Positions 11,641-22,554 of a stretch of 64,000 nucleotides of DNA are shown here, piece after piece. Positions within the stretch are counted from its first letter, which is position 1. Each line of letters starts with the position of its first letter. Source of the stretch: Meconema thalassinum (taxonomy: Eukaryota > Arthropoda > Insecta > Orthoptera > Tettigoniidae); assembly GCA_946902985.2 (NCBI GenBank), contig OX336388.2:1701807978-1701871977 (forward strand), in the 5' to 3' direction. Under the pieces are notes generated by a model that made no database searches, had not been told where the DNA came from, and was given only the letters and a program-made list of their open reading frames with translations. The translations under genes were made by a program, and so were the position numbers.

Positions 11641-13096
11641 CCTCAAGTGATACTGAACTCTCCGTCATTGGATGACAGTGAACTGTTTCGCAATGATAAT
11701 GTAGTGCAGGCCCACCACGTGAACTTGTTTGTATTCCTATGACAATTGTGTTTTGACAAATTGAAAAAAAAAATCGACCTTATATTCCAGTTACCGAATT
11801 CGAAATATTAGTGATACTCAGAAGCATGCGCCTATTTATTACACTAGAAAACATCACTAACAAACCCATAATTACGGAGTGTTTGTTTACTTCATATTGT
11901 CACTAATAATTCCGTTGCACAAATCTATTTTTCGCCACTACGTTAATCTCGATATAGCGTTAGTTTCTGTAAGCAATAATTGACGAAGGGTTCGTGTTAA
12001 ATTTCGTCCTGGCCGGCGTGTGGCTGTTTTGTGCCCTGTGCTTCTCGTGTGCCGCGGATTACGTCGTGGGATTGCTTGGCCTCACGTGTCGCGCTCACAC
12101 AATTCAATAAGTGGGCTTATAGGGAAGAGGTAATGAACCCAGGAAGAAACTGCCTTCAACTTCTGTTCCCTTCGTTTATCTCTTTAGAACAATGGACTAA
12201 GTACAAGCCCAGAATTTTTAATTTTGAATATTACCTGCCTTTCCTACAGTTTGCAATAAAAATAAGAGGAAAAATACTGTAGATACAATCAGAATTTGAA
12301 GTTTGGAATTGAAAAGCAATAAAGCACCTGAACACGCTTTAATATTTTGGGTACATTATCTAACCCAAGAGAAGTTATTTTTCTTCTTGTAGTGATACAT
12401 CTGTGATTCTCCTCTTTCATAACTGTCAGGAACAGTTATCCATATTCTAAATGTAAATATACATACTAAACTTTGTGATCATTGCTATCAAATTCAAAGA
12501 TTTTGATAGATATTCTTTGTTGTGGCTTATAACTATATCAATCATTGGCCTTCTTCATCTAGTAATACTCTGAAAACTTACACTATTCTTATTGAACTTG
12601 TTATCAATACGGACATATAAAACAATGGGAGTTTTATACAATAAAACACTTGTCGATGATATTATGCAATAAGAATAAGGCCACGAATTTTGGCCTATAG
12701 CATTATTGTATTTGTTTATCAGTGGTAGAAAGAACACGGATATTTCTTAACGTCGCCTAACTCAAGAATTCAATAAACGGCTAGTGCATAAATTTGTATG
12801 GACATAAAATGAGATATTACTTAAAACTTTGTTAAGTTGTGTGTTTGGACGATCATTCAAGACTTTGTTAAACATTCTAAACTCAATGTGTCTTTCGTAC
12901 CAACGGAGTTAAACGGGTCAATTTGCACATAAAGAACATTGTATAATATACTCAAGAATAACCTTATTTTTAAAATAATGAGCGAATAAGAAAAGGGTGA
13001 CATTCATAGCAATCACTTATTAAAGCAATAATAAAAAAAGTGACCCTTACCCTGACGACTGCCAATGAGGGCAAACTGATGGTAGGGGCGTCGTAG
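11641..13096. other. AT-rich region upstream of KCNQ exon
   Basis: No repeat family or credible coding frame is visible. The last 50 bases are less AT-rich and include an in-frame TAG immediately before the exon's first ATG (13094-13096), which supports a 5' leader ending here. Confidence 0.4.
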
Positions 13097-13878
13097 ATGT
13101 TGTGTGCCGTTATGGCAGGTATGAACCGTTCAGAACAAGAACAACTGTACCGCCAGTCTCGGGAAGTTGTGATTCGCGCCGCCTCTTCCAGTGAAGCCCT
13201 CGGTCAAGGCGCCGGTAGCTGCAATGAAGACATTGTCCTTAGCGTACTTAAATCTCCCATCGCCTCTGGTACCTACTATGGCAGACAACAAAACCAGCGA
13301 CAACAACATCTCAAAGTCTCCAGCGAAGACTTCGATGACGAAGATGATGAAGAACGACGCCGTCTCAAAGTGTCTAGTGGTGGTGAAGACGACACCGAAG
13401 ACACGGACGCCAATACTAATGATGATAACAACCTCCCAACTGGAGGAAAATTTGCGTTTTTTGAAGAACAGTTTCGTAGATTCCGAACCCCGCGTGTTCC
13501 TCGTTTCGGAGAGGCCCACCATAAACGAGTACCAACTCCAATCAAGAAGAGACGAAGCCGGTGTAACAACGAAGCCGATAGACATTACAGGACTAAGGAT
13601 CCGGATATCGACGATCTCGGTGACGATTTGGAGGACGATGACGTAGAGACTGTTGACGGTGTGGTGGAAGGCGGAGTGGTAACTGCGAAGAGGGGATCCA
13701 GTCATAGGAACCCTCCTGGAGTACCTGATCCCTACTACCCAATATACCTCCCAATCGATCAAGCGTTCAAGGCCAAATATGTGTTTCATCATAAGAAAGG
13801 CAAGACTTTCCAGGAGAGAGTGTATGTGTTTCTGGAACATCCCGGAGGATGGATATGCTTCGTTTACCACTTCACAGT
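13097..13878 (+). CDS. KCNQ: First coding exon of a KCNQ (KvLQT-type) voltage-gated potassium channel
   Basis: KCNQ channels are tetrameric six-helix potassium channels of the plasma membrane that open slowly on depolarisation. This exon would encode only the cytosolic N-terminus and the start of helix S1 (261 codons). Residues 238-261 (FQERVYVFLEHPGGWICFVY then HFTV) match the pre-S1/S1 signature of the family, V-Y-x-F-L-E-x-P-x-G-W-x-C-F-V-Y-H-F-x-V in KCNQ1. The frame then meets a stop unless spliced at the GTGAGT donor (13879), splitting a valine codon after its second base. The known KCNQ1 exon 1 also ends in a valine at this place and phase. Residues 77-110 and 169-187 are strongly acidic; 143-155 is basic (HKRVPTPIKKRRS). 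The N-terminus is longer than in most KCNQ proteins. An in-frame stop directly precedes the first ATG; Met6 or Met9 are alternative starts. Later exons are not visible in the window. It could be KCNQ1-like rather than KCNQ2-5-like. Confidence 0.85.
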
Positions 13879-13884
13879 GTGAGT
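13879..13884 (+). promoter_or_regulatory. 5' splice donor of the KCNQ exon (GTGAGT)
   Basis: A consensus donor GTGAGT follows the codons for H-F-T and the first two bases of a valine codon. Reading through gives a stop two bases later, so splicing here is needed to continue helix S1. Confidence 0.8.
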
Positions 13885-14468
13885 ACCTTTAACATTCTAT
13901 AACCACAAGTCTTTGAAAGTTTTTACTTTGATATTGATTGGTGCAATAAACATTTTATTACATGCCGGTACTTTACATTTTGTGGCTTTTCGACATGCTG
14001 ATAATTTAATTATTGCCGTAAAATAATGATTGGGGGATCGATTTATATTATTGGAATATTACAGTATAACGGACCTGTGCGAGAACTCTCGAATAATGGG
14101 TTGTATGAGCCTTGTATGAGCCCCATGTGTACAGACTACTCGCCCGGCCCTAGTGCTATGCGGGATGTACGTGACACAGTTCTGCCAGAGGCTATCTGGG
14201 ATGTGTGCGCCCCATGTGTACAGACTACTCGCCTGGCACTAGTGCTATGCAGGCTGTACGCGAAACAGTTCTGGCAGGTGCTATCGTCTTGTTTATTTGT
14301 TTAAAAGCACTTTATAAACAAATAAATATATTTCCGTTGACTTATCAAGAAATCAAGATTTTTCCTGCACTATTGAGACGATTTGGAAGATTTTGGTACA
14401 AACCACACCTTCTAACTCCCTCTGGTTTAGGAGCTTGGGTTTTGTGAAACATACACCTTAGCGTACTA
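13885..14468. repeat. Intron DNA with an 89-bp tandem duplication at 14121-14283
   Basis: Within 14121-14283 a segment beginning ccccatgtgtacagactact and ending acagttctg is present twice, 89 bp apart (starts 14121 and 14210), with about eight differences. 14026-14304 happens to be open for 92 codons, but 89 is not a multiple of three, so the two copies are read in different frames and the frame is not conserved. The rest is unremarkable AT-rich DNA. Confidence 0.7.
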
Positions 14469-14994
14469 TCCCTATATATATTATAATTGTGAAAGTCTGT
14501 GTGTGTGTGTGTTAGTTTGTTACCTCTTGACACTAAAACGGCTGGACGGATTTGGATGAAATTTGAAATGGAGACAGCTTATACCCTGGGATAACATATA
14601 GGCATCCTTTCATCCGGAAATAAATCATTGTTCCCGTGGAACAGGCAACATAACTGAAAAGTCACCAAAAATACTCAACCGGGACAAAATATCGAAGTTG
14701 TCGCAAAAAGACCGGACAAAGCTCATTTTACGCCCCTCGATGCAAGGAACAATACTCGGTACGTCCCTACGGGACACCGAAAACCACATTTTAAGGCCCT
14801 AAAACCAACCGTTTCAAAGATATTCGCAGAAAACTATCTTTACTCTGATAAACTGATGAAATAATGGCAAGTCCGTTTCCATGGCAACTGAACCTCACGG
14901 TATGACATCCGATTTTATATACATATCCCTGTAGGAGGCAAAGCCAATCAATTTGTTATCTTTTTCAAGATATATATGAACACAATAAGAACAG

Positions 14995-15270
14995 GGTAAC
15001 GCGCCTGCCTCTCATCCGGAGGCCCCGGGTTCGATTCTTGGCTCCATCAGAGATTTTAGACACTGACGTGAGGACTGCAACGGAGTGCACTCAGCTTCGT
15101 GAGGACAATTGAGTAGCTGTCTGATAGCGAGGCAGCGCCCTGGTCACGAAGAACAAGACTAACGGCCGAGGGGACACGGTACACTGACCACGCGTCACCA
15201 CAATATCTGCAGGCCAAATGGCTGGGAAGCGGTCGCATGATAGGCCTAGGCCCTTCATGGTCTGTAGTGC
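14995..15270 (+). mobile_element. tRNA-derived SINE inside the Helitron-like element
   Basis: The A-box half is weak (gcgcctgcctctcatccgg); the B-box is clear (gggttcgattcttgg). The body (gtgcactcagcttcgtgagg) has the family-D-like block, and the tail contains cctaggcccttcatggtctg. The head is partly eroded. Confidence 0.6.
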
Positions 15271-15345
15271 CAGGGGTAAAAAAATAGGGAAAGCGCCTTC
15301 TAATACCACCTTTAATTTGTAAACACTACAGTAGCGGCTTCTAGG

Positions 15346-15548
15346 GAAGCGTGATGGCGCAGTGGCTTAGCTTCTCGCCTTTCACCAGGACGGCCGGGGT
15401 TCGAATCCCGGTGACAGCGGGGTGGGATTTTCACCTGGAAAATCACGTGGCGTCAGGAAGAGCATCCGGCCTTAAATCCCCGGCCAAAACCGAAATGAGC
15501 CTGGCTGGCTACGGCGACCCCAATTAATTGGGAATAGCTGAAGAAAGT
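15346..15548 (+). mobile_element. tRNA-derived SINE, + orientation
   Basis: It has a clear A-box (tggcgcagtggcttag) and B-box (ggttcgaatcccgg) 34 bp apart, followed by a body with gcgtcaggaagagcatccgg and an end ccccaattaattgggaatag. There is no complete tRNA fold or acceptor stem, so it is a SINE rather than a tRNA gene. Confidence 0.75.
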
Positions 15549-16079
15549 TTTACAGTAGCAGCTACTAAATAAAGGTAGCGATAAGTTATAGCTACGTTCA
15601 ATTTCCTAAACACTGGGCTCACAAATCCCGTATAGTTAAGTAAAAATAACAGTCTGGTCGTTATTTCAGTAGCAACGAAGCTCTGTGGTGGCTATTGCCG
15701 TGTCCGTAACACTTAAGGCATCCCGCCGTCACATACCTCAATGTGCACTTACAAAATTGTGAACCAGTCTATTTTACTGAAAAGAATTTCTACGAGCGAG
15801 TATCCACTCCGGCAAAAACCACACTCACTACCTTTTCCAAAATTTACACAAGACATGATTTTTAAAGCACTCTTCTGTGTGTTGAGGTACAGAGATATAC
15901 CACATGGAAAGGTACAATAAAATGTTGGCAAATCTGAGTTCAAGGAACTGCTGTTCAGAATAGGCTTTCGGTGCAGGTTATGCGGCCCATGTTCGTAACA
16001 TGGAATGTTTTCTTTTGACAATGCATCTACACCATGTGCGAGGGCAACGCATTTCAAAGATCTCTAAAAACACAATAAA

Positions 16080-16903
16080 CAGGTAGTTGGAGAAAAATTT
16101 TAAGTGGGAGCGAAGATTCAAAGAGAAATAATTTCATCTTAGAGATTTGCTGATGAGATCGTCATCTTGACCGATACGCCAGAGGAATTGAATGAGTTTT
16201 TGAATGGTATGGACTCCGTCTTGAGGAAATAATTCATGATGGAAATCAATAAATGTAAAGCAAAATTATTGGAATGCAGCCAAAATAAATCAGAAACCTC
16301 TATGCACATCAAATTGGCAGGTGAAACGCTACGGGAAGTAGGAGACTTCTGTTACTTAGGAAGAAAAATAGCCAGTGATGGACGAAGCAAAGAGGTTGGC
16401 TCAGGCAAGGACATCATTTCTACAGAAAAGGAATCTGTTGACATCGAATATACATTTAGATATTAGGAAGTAATTTTTGAAAGCTTTTGTCTGGAGCGTG
16501 ACACTATAAGGAAGTGAAACTTGGTCTAATGGTGCAGCAGAAAAGAGGAGAATTGAAGCGTTTGTAATGTGGTGTTACAGGAGAATGATGATGATCAGAT
16601 GGGTAGATGGGGTAACAAATAAAGAGCTATTAAGACGAGTGGGAGTGGAGAGATGTTTCTGGCGACTGCTATTGAAGAGAAGATATAGGTTGGTACGACA
16701 CATATTAAGACACCCAGAAATAGCAAGCTTAGTTATGGATGGGAGGGTTAAGGACAAGAACTGTAGGGTAGACCAGGGTAAAACAGATTGCCTCGGATGT
16801 AGGGTGTGGTAGCGATATAGAGATGAAACGATTAGCTCAGGAGAGGGAGTCATGGAGGGCTGCATCAGTCCAGTCAAGAAACTGAAGACTCAAACAACAA
16901 CAG
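16080..16903 (+). pseudogene. 5'-truncated LINE: reverse-transcriptase C-terminal region, decayed
   Basis: Translation gives pieces of a non-LTR reverse transcriptase spread over frames. F-A-D-E (catalytic F/Y-A-D-D box with the second D lost) lies near 16148. Then come ETLREVGDFCYLGRKIASDG, MWCYRRMMM and TNKELLRRVGVERCFWRLL. The 3' end is gaagactcaaacaacaacag. The relative at 49848-50790 shares the same 3' end and the same C-terminal motifs. In living families this protein copies element RNA into a nicked target. Here frameshifts, stops and truncation leave it dead. The motif W-S-V-A-L-Y-G-S-E-T-W seen in the other copy places it near RTE/CR1-type LINEs; the exact clade is uncertain. Confidence 0.85.
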
Positions 16904-17263
16904 TTGGGAATTTTAATTACTTAGAGAGGCATGTGAGGCAAAAGGGTTGTTGGAGAATTTCAATCCCTGGGATGTAACACTGGAAGAGAGTGCATAATGT
17001 ACATCAACGGCCAAGGTCAGAGATATTTTACTATAGGTAAGGAAAAATACTTTTGATTCCCCATATTCCGATAGATTTGCCATTCCAGTGTGCAAGAGTG
17101 CAGTTCCCTCTTCAAACAATATTCGCAATTTCTATTAACAAAGCGCAATCGCACACACTTAACAGCAGGTGTACAATTGCATCGTCCCCATTGACTTGAT
17201 CGCGAGCGAAGCCGCGGGTACCTGCTAGTATAATATGATTTATCAATGTTGAGTAGGTAATCT

Positions 17264-17681
17264 ATTATTAGAAGCTTTTCAGTTGGTCAACACGAGTGTG
17301 CCCAATGGGATTGGATGAGGAGTTACAATTAATTTTCTTGTGCCTGACATAAAATACATACAGTAAGTTATTTATACACCTAATAAAACACTTCTCACAC
17401 AAATTGGGGGGGGGGGGGGTGACTAGTTTCGTTCGTCAGTATCTGATGATGTTCGATAAATTGGAAGACTAGTTTCATTCGTCAAGCGAACATCGTTAGA
17501 TACTGACGAACGAAACTAGTCACCAATGAAGCCCCCCCATTTGTGTGAGAAGTGATTTATTAAGTGGATAAATAATTCATGTAGGCCTATTTTATTTCAG
17601 ACACTAGGAAATTAATTGCAGCTCCTCGCCCAATCTGATTGGCCACACTCGTGTAGATCGACTGGAAAGCTTCCACTAATG
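17264..17681. mobile_element. Foldback (near-complete palindrome) element, about 420 bp
   Basis: The left half (attagaagcttttcagttgg to ctcacacaaattgggg) is mirrored by the right half, whose complement runs ccattagtggaagctttcc to ctcacacaaatggggg. The central part is also self-complementary (gtgactagtttcgttcgtca on both arms, 17429 and 17505). A poly-G/poly-C pair (17407-17420, 17532-17538) sits on opposite arms. Arms are about 85 percent identical with almost no loop. There is no coding capacity, so it is a foldback MITE. Confidence 0.85.
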
Positions 17682-18590
17682 GATTTATATCAGGAAAAAT
17701 TGAGTTTTAAACTAAAATGCTAAAAATATAATAAGAGGCTGTATACACCAAGAAATGTTCAGAAATAGGTTTCCTTTTCTGATGTTCATTCGTTAGAACA
17801 CATCTTTCTTTGTTTCTATACCAATTTGTCTGCAAATTGTCCCAGTAATTTAAAACCTATTTGGATTTCAGCGAGAAAGTGTGTGAAGTTCATGTGCAAA
17901 TAAACACTGGCGGAAAAAAAGGATGTTGAACATTTTAAGTTATCTTCGTAAAAAAATGTATTTTTATTGTAAAAAACATATTTCATAACCTAATTGGATG
18001 ATTCACTTAAAATTTGGTAGAATTCTTCAGATGTAGTCTATATATTTTCGAGGATGAACTCCAAAATTAACATTTAATTGAAAATTGACGCGGTTACAGA
18101 AAAAAACAGGAATTTTATATTTATGAAGTCTTAAAATCTGAGTTTTTGTAACATAGATGTACATCATAAGTTCATGATGGTTCATCCTCCGGAATATAAC
18201 CTCTGGTTTCAAGATGTGTTAATAAATGTCCCGTTCCTGTTCTACTTTTGGGGATGCCGGTACGGAGTTTTGTATAATAAGTTAACAACATTTTGAAAAA
18301 CAATAAAAAACAATCGCATCACACAAAATACGTTTTTGTCTTGCCGTACTGAACGCCTATAAAGTATGTTCTTAAGGGCCAACATTTTTAAAAATCCCTA
18401 AAAGAATTTATTTTGTAAGATGTGTGCTCGCTAGTGTATGATAATACATGAACTTCTCATAATTGACATGGAAATTTATACTCATACTCAATAATAGTTT
18501 GGGACATGAACCTTGTAAGAATAGGTTAAAAAGTACAGTACAGTCTTGTGAAGAATTTCGTAGGTAGATCAAATACTGAGTTCCGGGCAA
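17682..18590. other. AT-rich DNA without recognisable genes
   Basis: No credible frame, SINE head or terminal repeat is seen. Confidence 0.5.
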
Positions 18591-18604
18591 GGAGGATGAT
18601 CTTT

Positions 18605-18760
18605 TGGGTTATTTATTTATTTATTTATCGTATGGATTTTAGTGCCGGGAGTCTCCGAGGACATGTTCGGCTCGCCTTATTCTGTAGCTGCTTCCAGTGG
18701 ACACCCTTAGGGTGAGCTACAAGTTCCGTTCAATTTCAAGTAGTTTGGGTTTTCTTGAAC
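18605..18760 (-). mobile_element. SINE-C 3' end (5'-truncated), - orientation
   Basis: It matches the last 130 bp of the fuller copy at 59380-59788: tcaatttcaagtagtt, gggtgagctacaag, gaggacatgttcggctcg and cgtatggattttagtgccgg, ending in a (TTTA)n tail at 18605-18624. The head is missing, as expected for 5' truncation during target-primed insertion. Confidence 0.75.
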
Positions 18761-19061
18761 TGTGCAATGGTCGTTGAACATCCTTCCAGGTGAGGGGGAG
18801 AAATCCCAATAAAATCGTATTAGAAAGTATGTTGACTATCGATGTAAAGGCACATTTTGTTCTAGCTTATGCCAAAAGGCAAATTAAAAATCTTACACTA
18901 AGCAAGAAATGGCGAAAGGCAAATCTTGGTATTTAACTACAGTAGTATCAATGATATTACAGTATATTCAAAATTTGACTAGTTATACAGAGCTAAATTG
19001 CCGTTCCTGTTATTGTTGTTGCTTCCTCTATAAAGTATATTTGTGTGTTTTTGTTGCTTCA
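18761..19061. other. AT-rich DNA without recognisable genes
   Basis: A 68-codon frame (18909-19115) runs into the neighbouring SINE and is not credible as a gene. Confidence 0.45.
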
Positions 19062-19315
19062 GTTAGGGGATTGGAATACATACCTAACTACTTTCATGTG
19101 TACCATATTTATTAGATAATCTGTGTTATTGTTGTGGCTGTAGAGGTGTGTGTAATAATTGTAGTTATTAGGGCGTAGGATTGGGGGCGACTTGAAATAA
19201 GGTGCTATCCCGGCATTTGTCTTGAGGTAATGGGGATAATCCTGGGGGCACACTCAGGATGGCCGCTGTTAGCGCTGGCATTAGAACCTTTTATTTTCGG
19301 AGTGGTTATGCGCGA
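19062..19315 (-). mobile_element. SINE-D, diverged, - orientation
   Basis: The family-D order is recognisable (ataatctgtgttattgttgt, gcgtaggattggggg, gtgctatcccggcatttg, caggatggccgctg), but the copy is more diverged than others and has lost its head. Confidence 0.65.
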
Positions 19316-19918
19316 TTTAACCAGCATTGTGGTCTCATTTTAATGTTGTTGGTGTTTTCATTTAGGTACTAGTTACATCTTGGTCATCCTCCCCTTTTAT
19401 CTTGTAATGTTGGAGTTCCTAAAACAGTGTTGTTGAACTGTATTTAATTGGGAAGTACTTTGCAGGTGTCATGTGACTTTAAAATGATACCATCCTAGCA
19501 TTTACCAGGACAGAGCGTGTGTGACCGGGCGTGTAGATGCCCAGAATCCGTCCTCCCAACTTCGGCTTGGCCTCATTTAGCTCCTGTCATCACGCACAGC
19601 TATGGTGGGAAGTTTATGAAGGTACCTTAGGATGTACAGTAAATATGAATGATTTAATGTTGCGATATTATGGTTGTGTTTTACGAGCTTGTCCTTTTAC
19701 GACCAATTATTGCCGACAAACTATAAAGAGAGAATTCCAGGTGGACAAACATAATTGGTACTCGGGGTCGAAGTGCAATTCTCAAATTGCACGTATAGGG
19801 TATTACGGGATGGGACTACACAAACCAGTACTGTAACGTAAATTCGTGCAACCCACTGGCCTTTTGCAAGTTTTCGAAATTGACACCACTGTGGCAACTT
19901 GCATGTCAACGGTATTGT
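19316..19918. other. Unassigned DNA
   Basis: Contains a 99-codon frame (19537-19836) with no recognisable domain and no splice context. I see nothing else. Confidence 0.4.
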
Positions 19919-19931
19919 TCCAATATCACAT

Positions 19932-20265
19932 GAAAATGAAAATCCACAGCCTGCTTCCAGTCTCCGACCGGGTCAGGAATGGAATGAATGAAGCCCCCAT
20001 CTAGCGGCGAGGATATGAACTGTGCCGGCTGCCGAGGCCTGATGCACTGCTCTGGGCCAATGATTAAATGAATGACAGATGAAATGAAATGATAGTGGAG
20101 AGTGTTGCTGGAATGAAATTTTGACAGGGAAAACCGAAGTACCCGGAGAAAAACCTGTCTGCCTCTGTTTTGTCCAGCACAAATCTCACATGGGGTGACC
20201 GGGACTTGAACCACGGACCCAGCGGTGAGAGGCCGGCGTGCTGCCGTCTAAGCCACGGAGGCACA
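19932..20265 (-). mobile_element. SINE-E, full length, with target-site duplication
   Basis: On the minus strand it starts gtgcctccgtggcttagacg (A-box region), has a B-box (gtggttcaagtcccgg), a body with ttttctccgggtacttcgg, and ends gcaggctgtggattttcatt. It is flanked by TCCAATATCACAT (19919-19931) and TCCAGTATCACAT (20266-20278), a 13-bp duplication with one mismatch. A 5'-truncated relative lies at 36660-36778. Confidence 0.92.
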
Positions 20266-20278
20266 TCCAGTATCACAT

Positions 20279-20599
20279 ATTGGAATTAAATTTCTTGGCA
20301 GGGCCAGGAATTGAACTCGCACTTTCGGCGAGCTAGCGAGTAATGCAAACCACTATTTCTGGTATGAGGGATGAAACGGGGTACACTCAGCCTCGTGAGG
20401 TAAAACTGAGACTACTATACCAGCGCGTAGACCTATCGTTGTTCCTTCCATGACAACTGTCGCAGAGGAATGAGTTACATCTTTGTTTTCTCGGAAATGA
20501 GACGTCACTTCGCAAAATGGCATCTAGACACTCCTTTATTTCTTTCGCATATCGTTATTATTATTATTATTATTATTTCTTTAAGGTCTTGCGATATAA
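20279..20599. other. SINE-D scrap and (ATT)n microsatellite
   Basis: 20285-20420 contains mixed family-D pieces (gggatgaaacggggtacac, cctcgtgagg in + orientation). A run of ATT triplets lies at 20550-20576. Confidence 0.55.
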
Positions 20600-20940
20600 T
20601 GATCATCAGCCACGTGTACTTGGTTGTGTGTTGACTCTGGTAGTGTGTAAATGTGATGTCTGTACCAGTGTGTGTGTGTAGGCCTACTTGTATGGTAATT
20701 GATGCTAGAATTGGGAAGGAGATGGCGGTGGCCTTAATTTAGGTACCATCCCCGTATTTTCCTGGAGTACCAAGTTGTAAACCACAGAAATCCACTTCTA
20801 TGACGACAGACCGAACTTACAGTACATCTTCGAAGTTATGTTCAGGAGGCTGAGTGAACCCCGTTCCAGCCCTTAGATCAGAACTAAACTAATCTAAGCC
20901 CGGACTCAATTCGTACCCTTAGACCACGGAAAGCGTGTAG
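20600..20940 (-). mobile_element. SINE-D, diverged, - orientation
   Basis: Order of motifs as in the other minus-strand copies: gccacgtgtacttggttgtg, gattgatgctagaattggga-like block, taggtaccatccccg, ccccgttccagccctt, and a degraded head with aagcccggactcaattcg. Confidence 0.75.
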
Positions 20941-21237
20941 TTGACTGATCATTTCTGGACGTCTTTGAGTGTATTTTAGAAACACCCCGTGTATATCGAA
21001 TATGAGCTGTACAATATCTGCATTATAGTTTACAGCTGTATCCTTCGTTTTTCCCACCACCACCACCATCACCACCTTTTCCCACGGCACGTTAGTACTA
21101 TGCTAGATACACTGTACAACCCCGGCTAGCTTTAGGCAGTGATACCAGTAAGATTGACCTATATTGCAAATTAAATAGAAAATCAACTTAACAATAGAGC
21201 GTAATGTGAATCTAAATGTCATATAACAGAAATTTAC

Positions 21238-21530
21238 ACATTTTATTTTATTTCATTTTTTATTTTTTTTAAATTTTTATTTTAATTAAATTTCTATCTT
21301 TAAATTAAAAATTTCAATTTTATTTTTTAATTTTCATTTTATTTTTAATATTTAAATATCTTAATATTTTTATATTTTTATGTTTATATTATTTTGTTTA
21401 TTTTATTTCATTATATTCTATTCTATTGTATTCTATTATTTTTTCTACTATAGATTTCGAAGACAGTTATACCGGCTTAAAAAGCACTTGCCTATTTAAT
21501 TTTTTATTGTATTAAACGTTAAAATATAAC
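21238..21530. repeat. Low-complexity AT/T-rich tract
   Basis: About 200 bp consists almost only of T and A with rare C (ttttatttcattttttattt and similar). Function unknown; a comparable A-rich tract lies at 39030-39345. Confidence 0.85.
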
Positions 21531-21756
21531 ATTAATCATCAAATGTTTTATATTATTATACTATCGCATCTGACTTCGCTCTGATGAAAAATCCCCCACC
21601 CCTTTCCCGAGTCCCTGTCCCTCTTCGTTACAAAACACCTTAGATAAGTTTGAAAATAGTATTTTACAGAGATGAATGACAAGTGATAATTACCTCCATA
21701 AATGTATGTTGTCATTGTTACAGCCAAACACAAACATTTATTTATATTTCTTACAG

Positions 21757-22155
21757 GGCGAGATAATCGCCAGCGATCCTAAATGCAATCATCAGCCACT
21801 AGATAAAATCAATGCCATAGCAGGCTCTCTTGACGTCATAGCGAATGAAATCAGAAGTAATCTGTCAATGACTTTGTCCATATTCAAACGTGTACAATTC
21901 TCCCTCCCTAGGGATGTCGCTAGGGAATTAGGGGATAAAATACCATCGCCTACATGTATGCAACGTTTCTCCGCCATCAGGAGCTTGACTCTCTCGAAAT
22001 GTTCCGTTGTCAGTGCTACGGAAATGGATCACACGAACAATGCGGGTACAACAGCTGAGAATTCCATACGACAGTTCTTTCATACAAAAACAACTGCTAC
22101 GAGGACTGCGTATGTTGCGTGCCCACATCTTCTTTGTGATTCATTACTTAAGTGA
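21757..22155 (+). CDS. Possible terminal exon of an unidentified protein
   Basis: An open frame enters from upstream and continues to a stop at 22153-22155. A good splice acceptor lies just before it: a T-rich tract, tttatttatatttcttacag, ending at 21756. The 132 codons after the acceptor begin GEIIASDPKCNHQPLDK and include a mildly amphipathic stretch (INAIAGSLDVIANEIRSNLS). I recognise no domain. Base composition is more balanced than the AT-rich DNA upstream. It could be a real exon, an old transposon frame or chance; it lies just left of the SINE that holds the Tc1 element. Confidence 0.22.
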   Translation, partial: GEIIASDPKCNHQPLDKINAIAGSLDVIANEIRSNLSMTLSIFKRVQFSLPRDVARELGDKIPSPTCMQRFSAIRSLTLSKCSVVSATEMDHTNNAGTTAENSIRQFFHTKTTATRTAYVACPHLLCDSLLK

Positions 22156-22310
22156 CCTTTGAGCTTACTCTTCAACTAGCAGTATTATTAGCCCTCTGAC
22201 GTATCCGATTAGCTGACGTTCAGAGATCCGTGGTTCGAATACTGGTGCTGAAAGTGGTTATTCTGAGTGTGATTTCCACACTCACTCCATGGTAATACCT
22301 AGATCATCTA

Positions 22311-22357
22311 CACACGTCAAAAAAAGTTTTGCATCACCTCGGTTCCCAGATCTCCGG
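22311..22357 (+). repeat. Left terminal inverted repeat of Tc1 element
   Basis: 47 bp from CACACGTC to TCTCCGG; it differs from the complement of the right repeat at about four positions. Confidence 0.93.
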
Positions 22358-22554
22358 CATATAGACGTTGACTGTGTATATTGTATCCAATATACAGTCC
22401 CTTTGACTGTTCATAGATGTCACTAAAACTGCTCAAAGATGTAAACAACCATGCATGAGCAGGGCCTATTAGACGGAGGGGGTACGACAGCCGATCAGTT
22501 CCAGTCATTCCACCATGACGAAGGTACGCTGCTCATGTTGTCTGTAGTTCTACC

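Larger units (their letters stand above)
14469..17228 (+). mobile_element. Helitron-like nonautonomous element, heavily invaded
   Basis: The left end begins TCCCTATATATATTATAA after an A. The right end is a short GC hairpin (cgcgagcgaagccgcg), then gggtacctgCTAG followed by T. A|TC...CTAG|T is the Helitron signature. The left portion has the phrase aaaacggctggacggatttg, and 14700-14900 matches the family-N blocks at 54526-54716 and 56932-57115. No Rep/helicase gene is present. SINEs and a LINE fragment lie inside. The pairing of these two ends across 2.76 kb is inference. Confidence 0.55.

Noticed and set aside
13130..13870. 246-codon minus-strand frame opposite the KCNQ exon
   Set aside because: It is the antisense shadow of a conserved coding exon; the + strand carries the KCNQ motif and splice donor.
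15346..15420. Apparent tRNA genes (A- and B-boxes at 15346, 28183, 38436, 43070, 46095 and others)
   Set aside because: Each continues into a SINE body seen elsewhere, several have target duplications, and none folds into a full cloverleaf with an acceptor stem by eye.
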